Shown here piece by piece: positions 10,091-18,503 of a DNA stretch of 64,000 nt; positions within the stretch are counted from its first letter, which is position 1, and each line of letters begins with the position of its first letter. Below the pieces are notes generated by a model. That model saw only the letters and a program-made list of their open reading frames with translations, was not told the origin of the DNA and did no database searches. The DNA is taken from the NCBI GenBank assembly GCA_019359095.1, contig JAHHHZ010000020.1:124001-188000 (forward strand). The letters run 5' to 3'. The DNA comes from Pleurocapsa minor HA4230-MV1. GTDB lineage: Bacteria > Cyanobacteriota > Cyanobacteriia > Cyanobacteriales > Xenococcaceae. A program made the position numbers and the translations under genes.

Positions 10091-11692
10091 TCAGTTTTCA
10101 CCTATAGATTCTGTATCCCCTGCTTTAGCAATAATATTTTGTAATACAGAAGAAAGATTTTCATTTAGTTTACCAGCTCGGATAAATTCGGCATAAGTAT
10201 CAGCTTCAATATCTAACATTTGCTCATTTAACTGTTCTATAGTTAGCGATCGCAAATTTTCATACTTTTTCTGCATAGAAACCATTTTGTCTTTAATACT
10301 TTCTAGTTCTCCCTTAACCAATTCTTGTTGATAGCGATAATATTCAGGATCGATTTCTGAAGCTAATTCATTATTAATCAAATACTTTAAAACACGCTTC
10401 ATGGCTACTTTCCTGGCTAATAACTCTGAATATTCTTGACGTAAAGGCTGATCGCCAACTAGATCGAGAGTACTTAATAGCCATTTCATACTCAATCCTT
10501 GAACCAAAAGGCTAAATAGCACTACTCCAAAAACTGTATCAATAATTTCTTGTCTACTTGCTAACACTTCAGGAACACTTAATGCAAGAGCGATCGAGAC
10601 AGAACCTCTTAAGCCACCCCACCAAAGTACAGTTTGTTCTCTGAGGTTAGTTTTGGTTTGACTAAATAAATTACTAATATTGCCCAAGCCAAAGATCATT
10701 ATTGCTCTGGTAAATGAGACAAAAGCGATCGCCATAACAATTAGACCGAAGTTACTTTTAAGACTACTAAAGTTTATTTGGTCACCAATCAACAAAAAAA
10801 CAATAGAATTGACAAAAAATGCCAGAAAATCCCAAAATTCAGAAACTAATAGTCTAGTACGGGGATTCATACCAACCCGAGAACCAAAATTACCTAAAAT
10901 AATGCCAGCGATAACAACGCCAATTACCCCTGAACCGCCTAATTCTTCAGTAATTAGATATGTTCCATAAGCCGACACCAAAGTCAAGGATTGCTCTACC
11001 AAAGGTAAATCAAATCTTTGAGTTAGATAAGAAATCGCAAATCCAATTAAGCCACCAACGCTAAAACCTATACCCACAAAGGTTATAAACCGAATTATGA
11101 TGGTGGAGATATCAAATTCGCCAATACCTAGAGGAATGTTAACCAGCAGCAAAAATGCGACTACCGCTACCCCATCATTAAACAGACTTTCTCCTTCCAT
11201 CAAAATTGTTAAACGTTTACTTGCTCCCAATTCCCGCAGCAAAGCTACTACAGATACAGGATCGGTGGAAGATAAACTAGCAGCAACTAAAAGAGCTGTA
11301 GCCAAAGACATATTAGTAAAATAGCTGAGGGGAAAGGCTACTCCAACTACAGAAATAACTACGCCAAAAATTGCAAATAGACTTACAGGGATTAAACTAT
11401 TCTGGAGACTGCGCCAACGTGTATTCCAAGCGGCTTCAAATAGTAAAGGCGGGAGAAAAATTTCTAAAATTAGTTCAGGAGAAAGACTGACTAGCCGAAT
11501 ATCCACGAAGGCTAAACCAAGTCCGACGATTACTAACAATAGGGTATAGGGAATTTGCCGAAACCAACTAAAGATGCGTGAAATAGTTGCCACGCTTAAA
11601 GACACGGACAAGACGATCAAAAATTGTTCTAGATTGTCCTCGATAGATACCTCCGTTAGGCTGGGTTCTATTGCTAAAAAGATTGTTTCCAT
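10091..11692 (-). CDS. CPA1-family Na+(K+)/H+ antiporter
   Basis: The 533-aa inner-membrane protein has about 12 predicted hydrophobic segments over residues 20-410 and a ~110-aa hydrophilic cytosolic C-terminus. CPA1/NhaP signatures are visible: SSTDPVSVVALLRE with D144, and EGESLFNDGVAVVAF with N172-D173, the cation-binding pair. A GGLRGSVSIALALSVP block lies near residue 365. Such antiporters exchange Na+ or K+ for H+ for pH and salt homeostasis, with the C-terminal tail often tuning activity. It belongs to the NhaP/NhaS-like group, but I cannot assign a specific paralog. It is transcribed away from the receiver-domain gene at 12198. Confidence 0.9.
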   Translation of the reverse strand: METIFLAIEPSLTEVSIEDNLEQFLIVLSVSLSVATISRIFSWFRQIPYTLLLVIVGLGLAFVDIRLVSLSPELILEIFLPPLLFEAAWNTRWRSLQNSLIPVSLFAIFGVVISVVGVAFPLSYFTNMSLATALLVAASLSSTDPVSVVALLRELGASKRLTILMEGESLFNDGVAVVAFLLLVNIPLGIGEFDISTIIIRFITFVGIGFSVGGLIGFAISYLTQRFDLPLVEQSLTLVSAYGTYLITEELGGSGVIGVVIAGIILGNFGSRVGMNPRTRLLVSEFWDFLAFFVNSIVFLLIGDQINFSSLKSNFGLIVMAIAFVSFTRAIMIFGLGNISNLFSQTKTNLREQTVLWWGGLRGSVSIALALSVPEVLASRQEIIDTVFGVVLFSLLVQGLSMKWLLSTLDLVGDQPLRQEYSELLARKVAMKRVLKYLINNELASEIDPEYYRYQQELVKGELESIKDKMVSMQKKYENLRSLTIEQLNEQMLDIEADTYAEFIRAGKLNENLSSVLQNIIAKAGDTESIGEN

Positions 11693-12197
11693 AAAGTCAC
11701 TTGAGAAATACGGTTTGAGGCAGGTTGCACAGTATAGTTAATTGTGTCGTAGATTTTGATCATGCTTACTAAGATAAGGTAGATCAGAGTAACTATTTCA
11801 ATTACTTTAAAATTATCTAACCGTATATATACATATACTTAGAATAATTACCTTAATGACCAACTTTACTCAGTCAGAGGCTTGTTTACTATTGAGAACT
11901 TATTTTAAAGACATAATATATACATAAATATTCAAGTAAATTCTAAAATAACCGCTTTAAATCAGCGTACTTTTTAAAATATTGATGGTAGATAATTAAG
12001 TAAATAAATTGTAGATTGTTTAATATTTAATTTCTTATTTTTATAGTTGCATAAACCTTCTTTACAAACAGTTTAAGAGTTGATGTGTAATCATTTTTTT
12101 TTCTGTCGATCTATTAAGATAATCTGAAATATAAATTGGAAATTTGCTTGGGCAAGAATCAAGAATATAGAAATTTAAGATTATTTAGGTATATTGA
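11693..12197. other. AT-rich divergent intergenic region
   Basis: These 505 bp separate the antiporter gene (minus) from the receiver-domain gene (plus) and must hold both promoters. The sequence is very AT-rich. No ORF, RNA gene, or convincing operator palindrome was seen. Confidence 0.5.
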
Positions 12198-13259
12198 ATG
12201 ATTACTATTTTATTAGTAGACGATCAAGCTCTGCTCTGTGAAATGTTGAAAACTTGGCTTGATGTGGAAAAAGATATTAATGTTGTGGGGGTTGCTCATG
12301 ATGGACAGGAAGCGATCGCTAAGGTAGAACAGCTTCAGCCTGATATGGTGCTGATGGACATTGATATGCCCCAGATGGACGGTTTACAGGCAACTAAGAT
12401 TATTTCCCAGCGGTTTCCCAAAGTAAAAGTAATTTTTCTGAGTGGTCATGATGATGATATTTATCTAGGCAAATCACTGCGGGCTGGAGCTAAAGGATAT
12501 CTACTCAAAAATACCACAGCCGAGGAACTGGTGAAGAAAATCCGTTCTGTTCACAAAAACATTAACTTGTTAGAGTCGGTGCAAAACGATGATTCTTTAA
12601 TACCCTTACAAATTCAAGTAGAAGAATTAATTGAAACCTATCGTCTTAAATTAGAAGATCTGGTTGCTCAACAAAATGCTCACTACTCATCAAATAATTT
12701 GACACAAATCGAGCAAAAACTAGAACAACGCCTTGATGAATTAGAAGGCAAAATAGATGCTAACCAAGGGAATAAGTTTAGTCAGCTGGAACATAAAAAT
12801 CAATCAAGTTGGAGATCGATACGTCAAGAATTAATCAACGTTAACAACCAATTTAATCAAGCAAATCGTAGTTTAAGCAGCCAATTTAGTCAGCAAATTG
12901 TTAGTTTGCGACAAGATCTCGATCGCAAACTATCTGAGGCTTTAGATGATTGGTCACGTCAGCGAGCAGCACTACAGGAATGGGCTGTACAGCGTGATGA
13001 GATGCGTCCTGACTTGGAAGATTATGAGTTAAAAAATCGCCAGGAATTAATATCTGTACTCAATCCAATGCGAACTTCATTATATGATGTAGATCGAAAG
13101 CTTAAGACCACTCAGGGTTGGCTGAGAGCCTGCGGAGTATTTGCTCTATTAGCCACATTGTTTTCAGGATATGTCTTACTGTCTGTGGTCAAGTCAGGGG
13201 ACTCTCTAATCAATCCTAACAACATCATTCCAGGTAAAGATGTGGAATCAACCAATTAA
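12198..13259 (+). CDS. Receiver-domain protein with coiled coil and C-terminal membrane anchor
   Basis: The 353-aa protein begins with a complete NarL-type receiver (REC) domain (residues 2-120): acidic pair D8/D9, phospho-acceptor D54 in VLMD, S82 and K104. No DNA-binding helix-turn-helix follows. Residues ~140-305 are polar and heptad-like (coiled coil, rich in Q, E, L). One transmembrane segment lies near 312-333 (CGVFALLATLFSGYVLLSVV), with a short tail after it. It is therefore likely a membrane-tethered phospho-switch acting through protein contacts rather than by binding DNA. The REC domain resembles that of the HlyD fusion at 27130. No histidine kinase is adjacent. Confidence 0.8.
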   Translation: MITILLVDDQALLCEMLKTWLDVEKDINVVGVAHDGQEAIAKVEQLQPDMVLMDIDMPQMDGLQATKIISQRFPKVKVIFLSGHDDDIYLGKSLRAGAKGYLLKNTTAEELVKKIRSVHKNINLLESVQNDDSLIPLQIQVEELIETYRLKLEDLVAQQNAHYSSNNLTQIEQKLEQRLDELEGKIDANQGNKFSQLEHKNQSSWRSIRQELINVNNQFNQANRSLSSQFSQQIVSLRQDLDRKLSEALDDWSRQRAALQEWAVQRDEMRPDLEDYELKNRQELISVLNPMRTSLYDVDRKLKTTQGWLRACGVFALLATLFSGYVLLSVVKSGDSLINPNNIIPGKDVESTN

Positions 13260-13267
13260 CGAACCAT

Positions 13268-13435
13268 TATAGTCGTACAAAATTAGATTAGGACATTAAT
13301 AGTAATCGGCTCATAAGTAGACGAGCGACCCCGCGTCGGCGTAAGACGCAAGGGAATGCGCGAGGTAGGAAATAGGACATAGGAAATAGGAAGTAGTATT
13401 TCAAAGATGTCCTAACGTTTTTACGTAGGGCTATA
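13268..13435. mobile_element. MITE-like element, family A (with nested hairpin repeat)
   Basis: The ends form imperfect inverted repeats: TATAGTCGTAC...TTAGGAC at the left pairs with the right end GTCCTAACG...CTATA, 19 of 27 positions. Both ends are bounded by TA. A shorter relative lies at 39215-39332 and a right-end-like fragment at about 20301-20330. The interior holds degenerate AGGAAAT heptamers and a nested 37-bp hairpin sequence. There is no coding capacity. TA flanks suggest mobilisation by an IS630/Tc1-type transposase, which is inference. Confidence 0.7.
13325..13361 (+). repeat. GC-rich hairpin repeat, copy 1 (nested in MITE)
   Basis: This 37-bp GC-rich block contains GCGTC/GACGC arms around a GGCGTAA loop, inside CCC/GGG. 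It is nearly identical (one mismatch) to the complement of 40812-40848, where it interrupts a gene. It is absent from the sister MITE at 39215, so it inserted into this one. Its composition contrasts sharply with the surrounding AT-rich DNA. Confidence 0.8.
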
Positions 13436-13444
13436 AAATCAAAG

Positions 13445-13479
13445 GCTAAAAGCTAATAGCTAAAAGCTAATAGCTAAAA
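13445..13479. repeat. Short 14-bp tandem repeat
   Basis: About 2.5 copies of GCTAAAAGCTAATA lie just downstream of the MITE and between the ends of two convergent genes. Similar AGCTAAGAGCT-type runs recur near 36872-36895 and 56738-56766. Confidence 0.7.
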
Positions 13480-13530
13480 ACCCATTGATCCTAAGCGTAG
13501 TCCTTTAACTTGTCACGAATGGATATTAAG

Positions 13531-15126
13531 TTACTTACTTTCAACTGATTCAATTTTGGGTGCAGTTAAAGACATCATCGAGTAACTATTAGAAGCTGCT
13601 GGCATTTGTTGAGCCAAGCTGGGTACAGAAGCACGCAATCTGGCTGTCAGCTGACTGATACTGGAATCATAGATTTGGGTAACCAGTTTAGGATACAAAC
13701 CGATACCAATAATCGGAATCAGTAAACAAGCGATAATAAATACTTCTCTGGGTTCAGCATCGACTAGGTTAGTGTGGTCTACTAATTCTTTGTTTTCAGG
13801 GCCATAGAGCATCTCCCGCAGCATTGAAAGGAGATAAATTGGCGTTAGGATCACGCCGATCGCTGCTAAGAAAATAATACACACTTTAAAAGTGGAGTTG
13901 TAAGCATCACTGGTAGCAAAGCCAACAAAGACCATTAGTTCGGCGACAAAGCCACTCATGCCTGGGAGGGCTAATGAAGCGAAGGAACAAGTCGTCCACA
14001 TAGCAAAGATTTTTTTCATCTTTTGACCAACGCCACCCATCTCATCCAGCATTAAAGTATGGCTGCGGTCATAGGTAGCACCCACCATAAAGAAAAGACT
14101 AGCCCCAATCAGACCATGAGAAATCATTTGCAGCATTGCACCGCTAGTTCCTAAATCGGTAAAGGAAGCAATGCCAATTAGGACAAACCCCATATGAGAG
14201 ATTGATGAATAGGCAATTTTACGCTTGAGGTTACGCTGGGCAAAAGAAGTTAAGGCTGCATAAACAATATTTACCACCCCCAAAATTACGAGAGCAGGGG
14301 CAAAAAACGCATGAGCATCAGGCAGCATTCCCGCATTCATCCGTAACAGAGCATAACCACCCATTTTTAGCAAAATCCCTGCAAGTAGCATATGAGCAGG
14401 GGCTGTCGCCTCTCCGTGGGCATCTGGTAGCCAGGTATGGAGGGGAAAGATCGGTAGTTTAACCCCATAGGCAATGAGAAAGCCCGCATAGAGAAATAAT
14501 TGCAGATTAAAGGCATAATCTTTAGCGGCGATCGCACTCATGTCAAAGGTCACTGTGTCGCCGTAAAATGCCATCGTCAAGCCGGCAATTAAGATGAACA
14601 GTGAACCCCCTGCGGTGTAGAGGATAAACTTGGTCGCAGCGTAAAGACGTTTTTTCCCACCCCAGATGGACAAGATTAGATATACAGGAACTAGTTCTAA
14701 TTCCCAAACGAGGAAAAATAGCAGCATATCCTGAACAGCAAAGACAGCAATTTGTCCGCCGTACATTGCCAACATTAAAAAATAAAAGAGCTTAGGCTTG
14801 TAGGTAACAGGCCAAGCTGCCATCATTGCCAGGGTCGTAATAAAGCCCGTAAGCAAGATTAAGGGCATGGAAAGACCATCAGCACCAACTGACCAGTTGA
14901 GGTCTAGCTGAGGTATCCAAGCATAACTTTCGACTAACTGTAGGTCAGGATTGCTAAAGTCATAGTCTTGATAGAAACCATAAACTATAATGGCAAAATC
15001 AATTAAGCCGATCACTAAAGCATACCAACGAACGGTTTTACCTTCCTTGTCAGGAATAATCGGCAAAAACAAAGAAGCAACGATGGGAAATAGAATACAG
15101 GTAGTTAACCAAGGAAAGTGGGTCAT
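13531..15126 (-). CDS. ndhD: NAD(P)H-quinone oxidoreductase subunit 4 (NdhD1-type)
   Basis: The 531-aa polytopic membrane protein is subunit 4 of NDH-1, one of the antiporter-like proton-pumping subunits. About 14 hydrophobic segments are apparent. Conserved blocks include [18 protein letters not shown], with the essential glutamate in TM5, [18 protein letters not shown] with the TM7/8 region, and [12 protein letters not shown]. The high similarity to the NdhD1/NdhD2 class fits respiratory and cyclic electron flow rather than the CO2-uptake NdhD3/D4 types; this subclass call is moderate. No ndhF neighbour is present. The ATG start at 15126 gives the usual [10 protein letters not shown]-terminus. 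Confidence 0.93.
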   Translation of the reverse strand: MTHFPWLTTCILFPIVASLFLPIIPDKEGKTVRWYALVIGLIDFAIIVYGFYQDYDFSNPDLQLVESYAWIPQLDLNWSVGADGLSMPLILLTGFITTLAMMAAWPVTYKPKLFYFLMLAMYGGQIAVFAVQDMLLFFLVWELELVPVYLILSIWGGKKRLYAATKFILYTAGGSLFILIAGLTMAFYGDTVTFDMSAIAAKDYAFNLQLFLYAGFLIAYGVKLPIFPLHTWLPDAHGEATAPAHMLLAGILLKMGGYALLRMNAGMLPDAHAFFAPALVILGVVNIVYAALTSFAQRNLKRKIAYSSISHMGFVLIGIASFTDLGTSGAMLQMISHGLIGASLFFMVGATYDRSHTLMLDEMGGVGQKMKKIFAMWTTCSFASLALPGMSGFVAELMVFVGFATSDAYNSTFKVCIIFLAAIGVILTPIYLLSMLREMLYGPENKELVDHTNLVDAEPREVFIIACLLIPIIGIGLYPKLVTQIYDSSISQLTARLRASVPSLAQQMPAASNSYSMMSLTAPKIESVESK

Positions 15127-15296
15127 AGAGAAAAAAGCGAAAATTTTACCAGAAATTTTACTAGGTCGTTTTACTTATAAACTTCCTTTCTTGTTTATAT
15201 GTTCTGAGGTATTTCAGCCTACCCCTAGCATTCTTAACAAATTGTTTATAGGTTGAGGTATTTTTCTTAGGGGATCGCTTTGTTACTCTACAATAC

Positions 15297-16154
15297 TTAA
15301 CCTAATCCTAAATATTCTCCACGAATTAACCTAATTTGAGCCAGAGTGAAGACGATGGGAATAACTCGACCGTAATTAGTAGCGATCGCCTTCCAACCTA
15401 AATCGGCGACAAAATAGCCCCACACTACTGGCCCTAAAATACTAAAAATACCTCTGGCTGCCCCATAACGAGCAGCATTTGTCACCATCCCTTTCTTGGC
15501 TGCCTGTAATGCTAGCTGATTGCTTAATCCTGCTACTGCCGTGGTGCTACCTTTGATGAGAGCTGTTTTGGCTGCTTGATAAGTCGCAAAATGAAGGGCA
15601 AACTGTCGAGCAATATGCTTAAGTAACCATGATTTAAGCACAGTATTAACCGTTACAATTCCTGTTCCTTTCAGCAGAATTGTTAGAGGATTGTGTTGCA
15701 AATGTATTGGTAAAGGTTCTGGAGGATGGGCTGTAGTTAGGGAATTGCCCACCTGCGCCTGAAGGGTTTTCTGTTCTTGAGGAGGCAATTTGTCCCAAGC
15801 TTTGCTAACTAGATGGAGAAAAATTTCGGCTTCAATATCCGTCGTTTTCATCTGATGAGAATAGGGAATTTTAAGATAGTGACAAACTTTAATGAGGATA
15901 TCTCGATAAGATACTTCCTGAGTCCGCCCTCGCAATACAGTCATCCCATCGGCTGCTAAATAGCGAAATCTTTGGTCTAAAGAATCGAGCCATAAGTCTA
16001 AATCCTGGCTCTGGATCTCAATTGGTTCAGGTGTCTGCCAATAATCTAGGGGATTAAAACGACGGTTAAATAATATCTGTGTGATCTGCTGTAATTCTTC
16101 TTCTGTGGCTAAAGCTAATCCTGCCCTGAGTTCATCCAATGCCGTCTCCTCCAC
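15297..16154 (-). CDS. YaaW/UPF0174-like membrane-associated protein
   Basis: The 285-aa protein has a polar N-terminal half and a hydrophobic C-terminal half. The segment YRDILIKVCHYLKIPYS (about residues 83-99) resembles the YaaW (UPF0174) family, as does the two-helix hydrophobic tail (FSILGPVVWGYFVADLGWKAI near 240). The function of the family is not established. Residues ~160-225 form alanine-rich amphipathic helices. It lies downstream of the Ser/Thr kinase gene on the same strand with a 159-bp repeat-bearing gap, so co-transcription is possible but not clear. Confidence 0.6.
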   Translation of the reverse strand: MEETALDELRAGLALATEEELQQITQILFNRRFNPLDYWQTPEPIEIQSQDLDLWLDSLDQRFRYLAADGMTVLRGRTQEVSYRDILIKVCHYLKIPYSHQMKTTDIEAEIFLHLVSKAWDKLPPQEQKTLQAQVGNSLTTAHPPEPLPIHLQHNPLTILLKGTGIVTVNTVLKSWLLKHIARQFALHFATYQAAKTALIKGSTTAVAGLSNQLALQAAKKGMVTNAARYGAARGIFSILGPVVWGYFVADLGWKAIATNYGRVIPIVFTLAQIRLIRGEYLGLG

Positions 16155-16236
16155 AACACTGCCTATGTGATCTAGAATACCCTCGATTATTCCATCTTGA
16201 ATTATAGCGAACAGTTTTAGATGTGATGAATAATTA

Positions 16237-16278
16237 ATTACTGATTACTGATTACTGATTACTGATTACTGACTACTG
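16237..16278. repeat. Heptamer tandem repeat (ATTACTG)6
   Basis: Five perfect and one variant copy of ATTACTG lie between the YaaW-like gene and the kinase gene. It is STRR type like the arrays at 7855 and 56943, but with a different unit. Confidence 0.9.
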
Positions 16279-16313
16279 ACATTGTATCCTTGTGGTATTA
16301 CTGATCGATCGTG

Positions 16314-17594
16314 CTAGTTGGTTAAGTTTAAACCCAGAACAATGCCGATCGAGATCGCACTTAGCCAAAAACCTGCTTGAGCTAAATTTCCTATTTTGCT
16401 GGGTAATTGTCTCCAGAAGTAAGAAAGTAGCAAAATTTCGGCTATGGCGATCGCTGCTGAGATCGTTACTGCTAATTCAATCCCCCCAATCAAGCTACTA
16501 ACGCCCACTAAGATGGCGGGTATAATCACACCCAAGGCTATTCCCTGAGTTTTTGTCTGGGGATCGGAATTAACTATTGTTGCTGCACCTAATTGAGTAA
16601 CGGCGATCGCGATTGTGGCTAAAATGGCGATCGCTACGGTTGTGACGCTTAATTCAACCCGACTAGTAGCAAAGTTTACTCCCCAAGTGGCAAATGTTGT
16701 AACTACAGAAATTGCGACAACACCAATGATTTTTGGCTTGATATATGTGCTGCTCGGCGCTAGAGTACTTATGTCTTGAGATCTGACGATGGGTAGTTCT
16801 AGTTTGAGCAAAGCATTTTTGGCAGCTTGAGCATCAGAGAAGCGTTGGCTAACTTTAGCATTGGTCATTTTTTCCAGCCAACTTAAAAACTGACGATCTA
16901 TGTCGGGTAAAAGCTTTTTGAGGTTTAGTTGATAGGGATCATCAGCCGAAGCGAACTCACGGACTTCTGTGATGTCTTTGTGGGCTAGTAAACAAACTAA
17001 GCTAACCCCTAAACTGTAAATATCCGATGCTGTGGTGGGTTTGATGATTTGTTCTGGAGCAATAAATCCTGGTGTCCCCCGAAAAACGCTGCTAGCAGCA
17101 ACTTCCTGACTTCCCAGGCTGGAAAAGCCAAAATCGATCAAGTAAACATTTAGAGATTCATCCAGCAAGATATTTTCAGTCGAAAGATCCCGATGCAGGA
17201 TCGGCGGAGTTTGCTGCTGTAAATAAATTAAGATATCGAGTATTTTTTCCGCAATTTGCTTAACTTCGGTTGTGGTTAATTGGCGAAAGTTGTGCCAAGA
17301 AGTAGCGTTGATGTATTCTTGAACTAGACAAAAACCATTATCAGTTTCAATACTGTTGAGATATTGAGGAATGTTAGGATGGCTTAATTTTTGTAACACT
17401 GCGATTTCTTGGCTATAAGCTTTGTATCCTGACCAACTGGAGTTCACTTGAGCAAAACAAAACTGTTTAATAACTACAGTTTTTTGGGTCTTAATTTCAA
17501 TGGCTTTCCAGGTAATTCTTCCCCCCTCGCGATTACGACCTAATTCTGCTTTAATTTGATATCCATAGCTAGTTAAATCCAAATATTCGCTCAT
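16314..17594 (-). CDS. Serine/threonine protein kinase with C-terminal membrane domain
   Basis: The 426-aa protein has an N-terminal Hanks-type kinase domain (residues 8-270): ATP-binding K43 in VVIKQF, catalytic loop HRDLSTEN with D136 and N141, and D154-F-G. The activation segment contains GTPGFIAPEQ. The glycine-rich loop is loose (LGRNREGGR). Residues ~290-426 hold four to five hydrophobic segments, so the kinase is anchored by a C-terminal membrane bundle without an obvious extracytoplasmic sensor. This architecture is common in cyanobacteria, and the substrate is unknown. It is divergent from the response regulator at 18027. Confidence 0.9.
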   Translation of the reverse strand: MSEYLDLTSYGYQIKAELGRNREGGRITWKAIEIKTQKTVVIKQFCFAQVNSSWSGYKAYSQEIAVLQKLSHPNIPQYLNSIETDNGFCLVQEYINATSWHNFRQLTTTEVKQIAEKILDILIYLQQQTPPILHRDLSTENILLDESLNVYLIDFGFSSLGSQEVAASSVFRGTPGFIAPEQIIKPTTASDIYSLGVSLVCLLAHKDITEVREFASADDPYQLNLKKLLPDIDRQFLSWLEKMTNAKVSQRFSDAQAAKNALLKLELPIVRSQDISTLAPSSTYIKPKIIGVVAISVVTTFATWGVNFATSRVELSVTTVAIAILATIAIAVTQLGAATIVNSDPQTKTQGIALGVIIPAILVGVSSLIGGIELAVTISAAIAIAEILLLSYFWRQLPSKIGNLAQAGFWLSAISIGIVLGLNLTN

Positions 17595-18026
17595 TTTAAA
17601 CTTTTATATTAATGCTAATTTACTATTGATAACTTTAAATTAAGGACTAAGCAAACCCAGATGACTTTTGTTTATTATAAGCTTGCAGCTTAAGTCTTAA
17701 AAGCAAACAGATAAAAGATAAATTTTAAACTAACAAAAGTTAATTTCTTAATTTTTAAAGTTTATCTTTAGTGAAATAATACTTTTTTTAAGAGTTAACC
17801 TTCTGGCAAAATTCTCTTTATTAAAAATAAGCTTTGATTCTTGCTTATTAAGTATTTAATATGATAAAAGATACAAAAAGACCAAAAACATGAAGTATCT
17901 AAAATTAAAATATCTAAATCATATTTTATTTCAAAAGTCAAAAAAATAACTGATTAATCAGATAAATATTAATAATAATTAGTCTCACTTGTCGACTAAT
18001 TTTGTCAAACTTGAAAATATATAATA
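17595..18026. other. AT-rich divergent intergenic region
   Basis: The 432-bp region between the kinase (minus) and the response regulator (plus) is dominated by A/T runs. No ORF, RNA gene, dispersed repeat or clear operator was recognised. Promoters for both genes are expected here. Confidence 0.5.
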
Positions 18027-18503
18027 ATGCCAACTAAAAATATCTTGTTAGTGGAAGATAATCCTGACGATCGCGAGTTGATGAAGCTAGCTTTTGCTCA
18101 GGGAGAAATTCCGCATAATTTAATCATAGTAGCCGATGGAATTGAAGCTTTAAACTATCTTCAAAGACAAGTAGATAATCAAAGTGAAATAGGAGAATTA
18201 GGGGATTTATCCGTAGCAACCATGCCCGCTTTGGTAATGCTAGATTTAAATCTCCCAAGGATTAACGGCATTGAAGTTTTAAGGCGCATCCGCGCTAATT
18301 CTTATACTCAAATTATTCCTGTAGTCATAATAAGCTCTTCAAATGAGCCACAGGATCTCGTTGACAGTTATATTAATGGTTGCAACAGTTATATTAGGAA
18401 GCCAATTAACTTTACACAGCTCCAAACTTTTGTGAGAGAGATAAGTACATATTGGCTGACTGTCAATCAGCTTCCCCCTGTTTTTGGAGTCCCAAATGAG
18501 TAA
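18027..18503 (+). CDS. Single-domain response regulator, Rcp1-like
   Basis: The 158-aa protein is one receiver domain of the CheY/Rcp1 subtype found with phytochrome-like kinases: LLVEDNPDDRELMKLAF with the acidic residues at the N-terminus, phospho-acceptor in MLDLNLPRINGIEVL, and the lysine in YIRKPINF. The insertion before the acceptor strand and the long alpha4-beta5 loop are typical of Rcp1. Its 3' end overlaps the start of the REC-GGDEF-EAL gene by 8 bp, so translational coupling is likely and the two may be phosphorylated by the same, unlinked kinase. Confidence 0.9.
   Translation: MPTKNILLVEDNPDDRELMKLAFAQGEIPHNLIIVADGIEALNYLQRQVDNQSEIGELGDLSVATMPALVMLDLNLPRINGIEVLRRIRANSYTQIIPVVIISSSNEPQDLVDSYINGCNSYIRKPINFTQLQTFVREISTYWLTVNQLPPVFGVPNE

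Noticed and set aside
16237-16278. Possible CRISPR-like array
   Set aside because: The repeats are 7 bp and contiguous without spacers; the same holds for the arrays at 7855, 29464 and 56943. No cas gene is present in the window.
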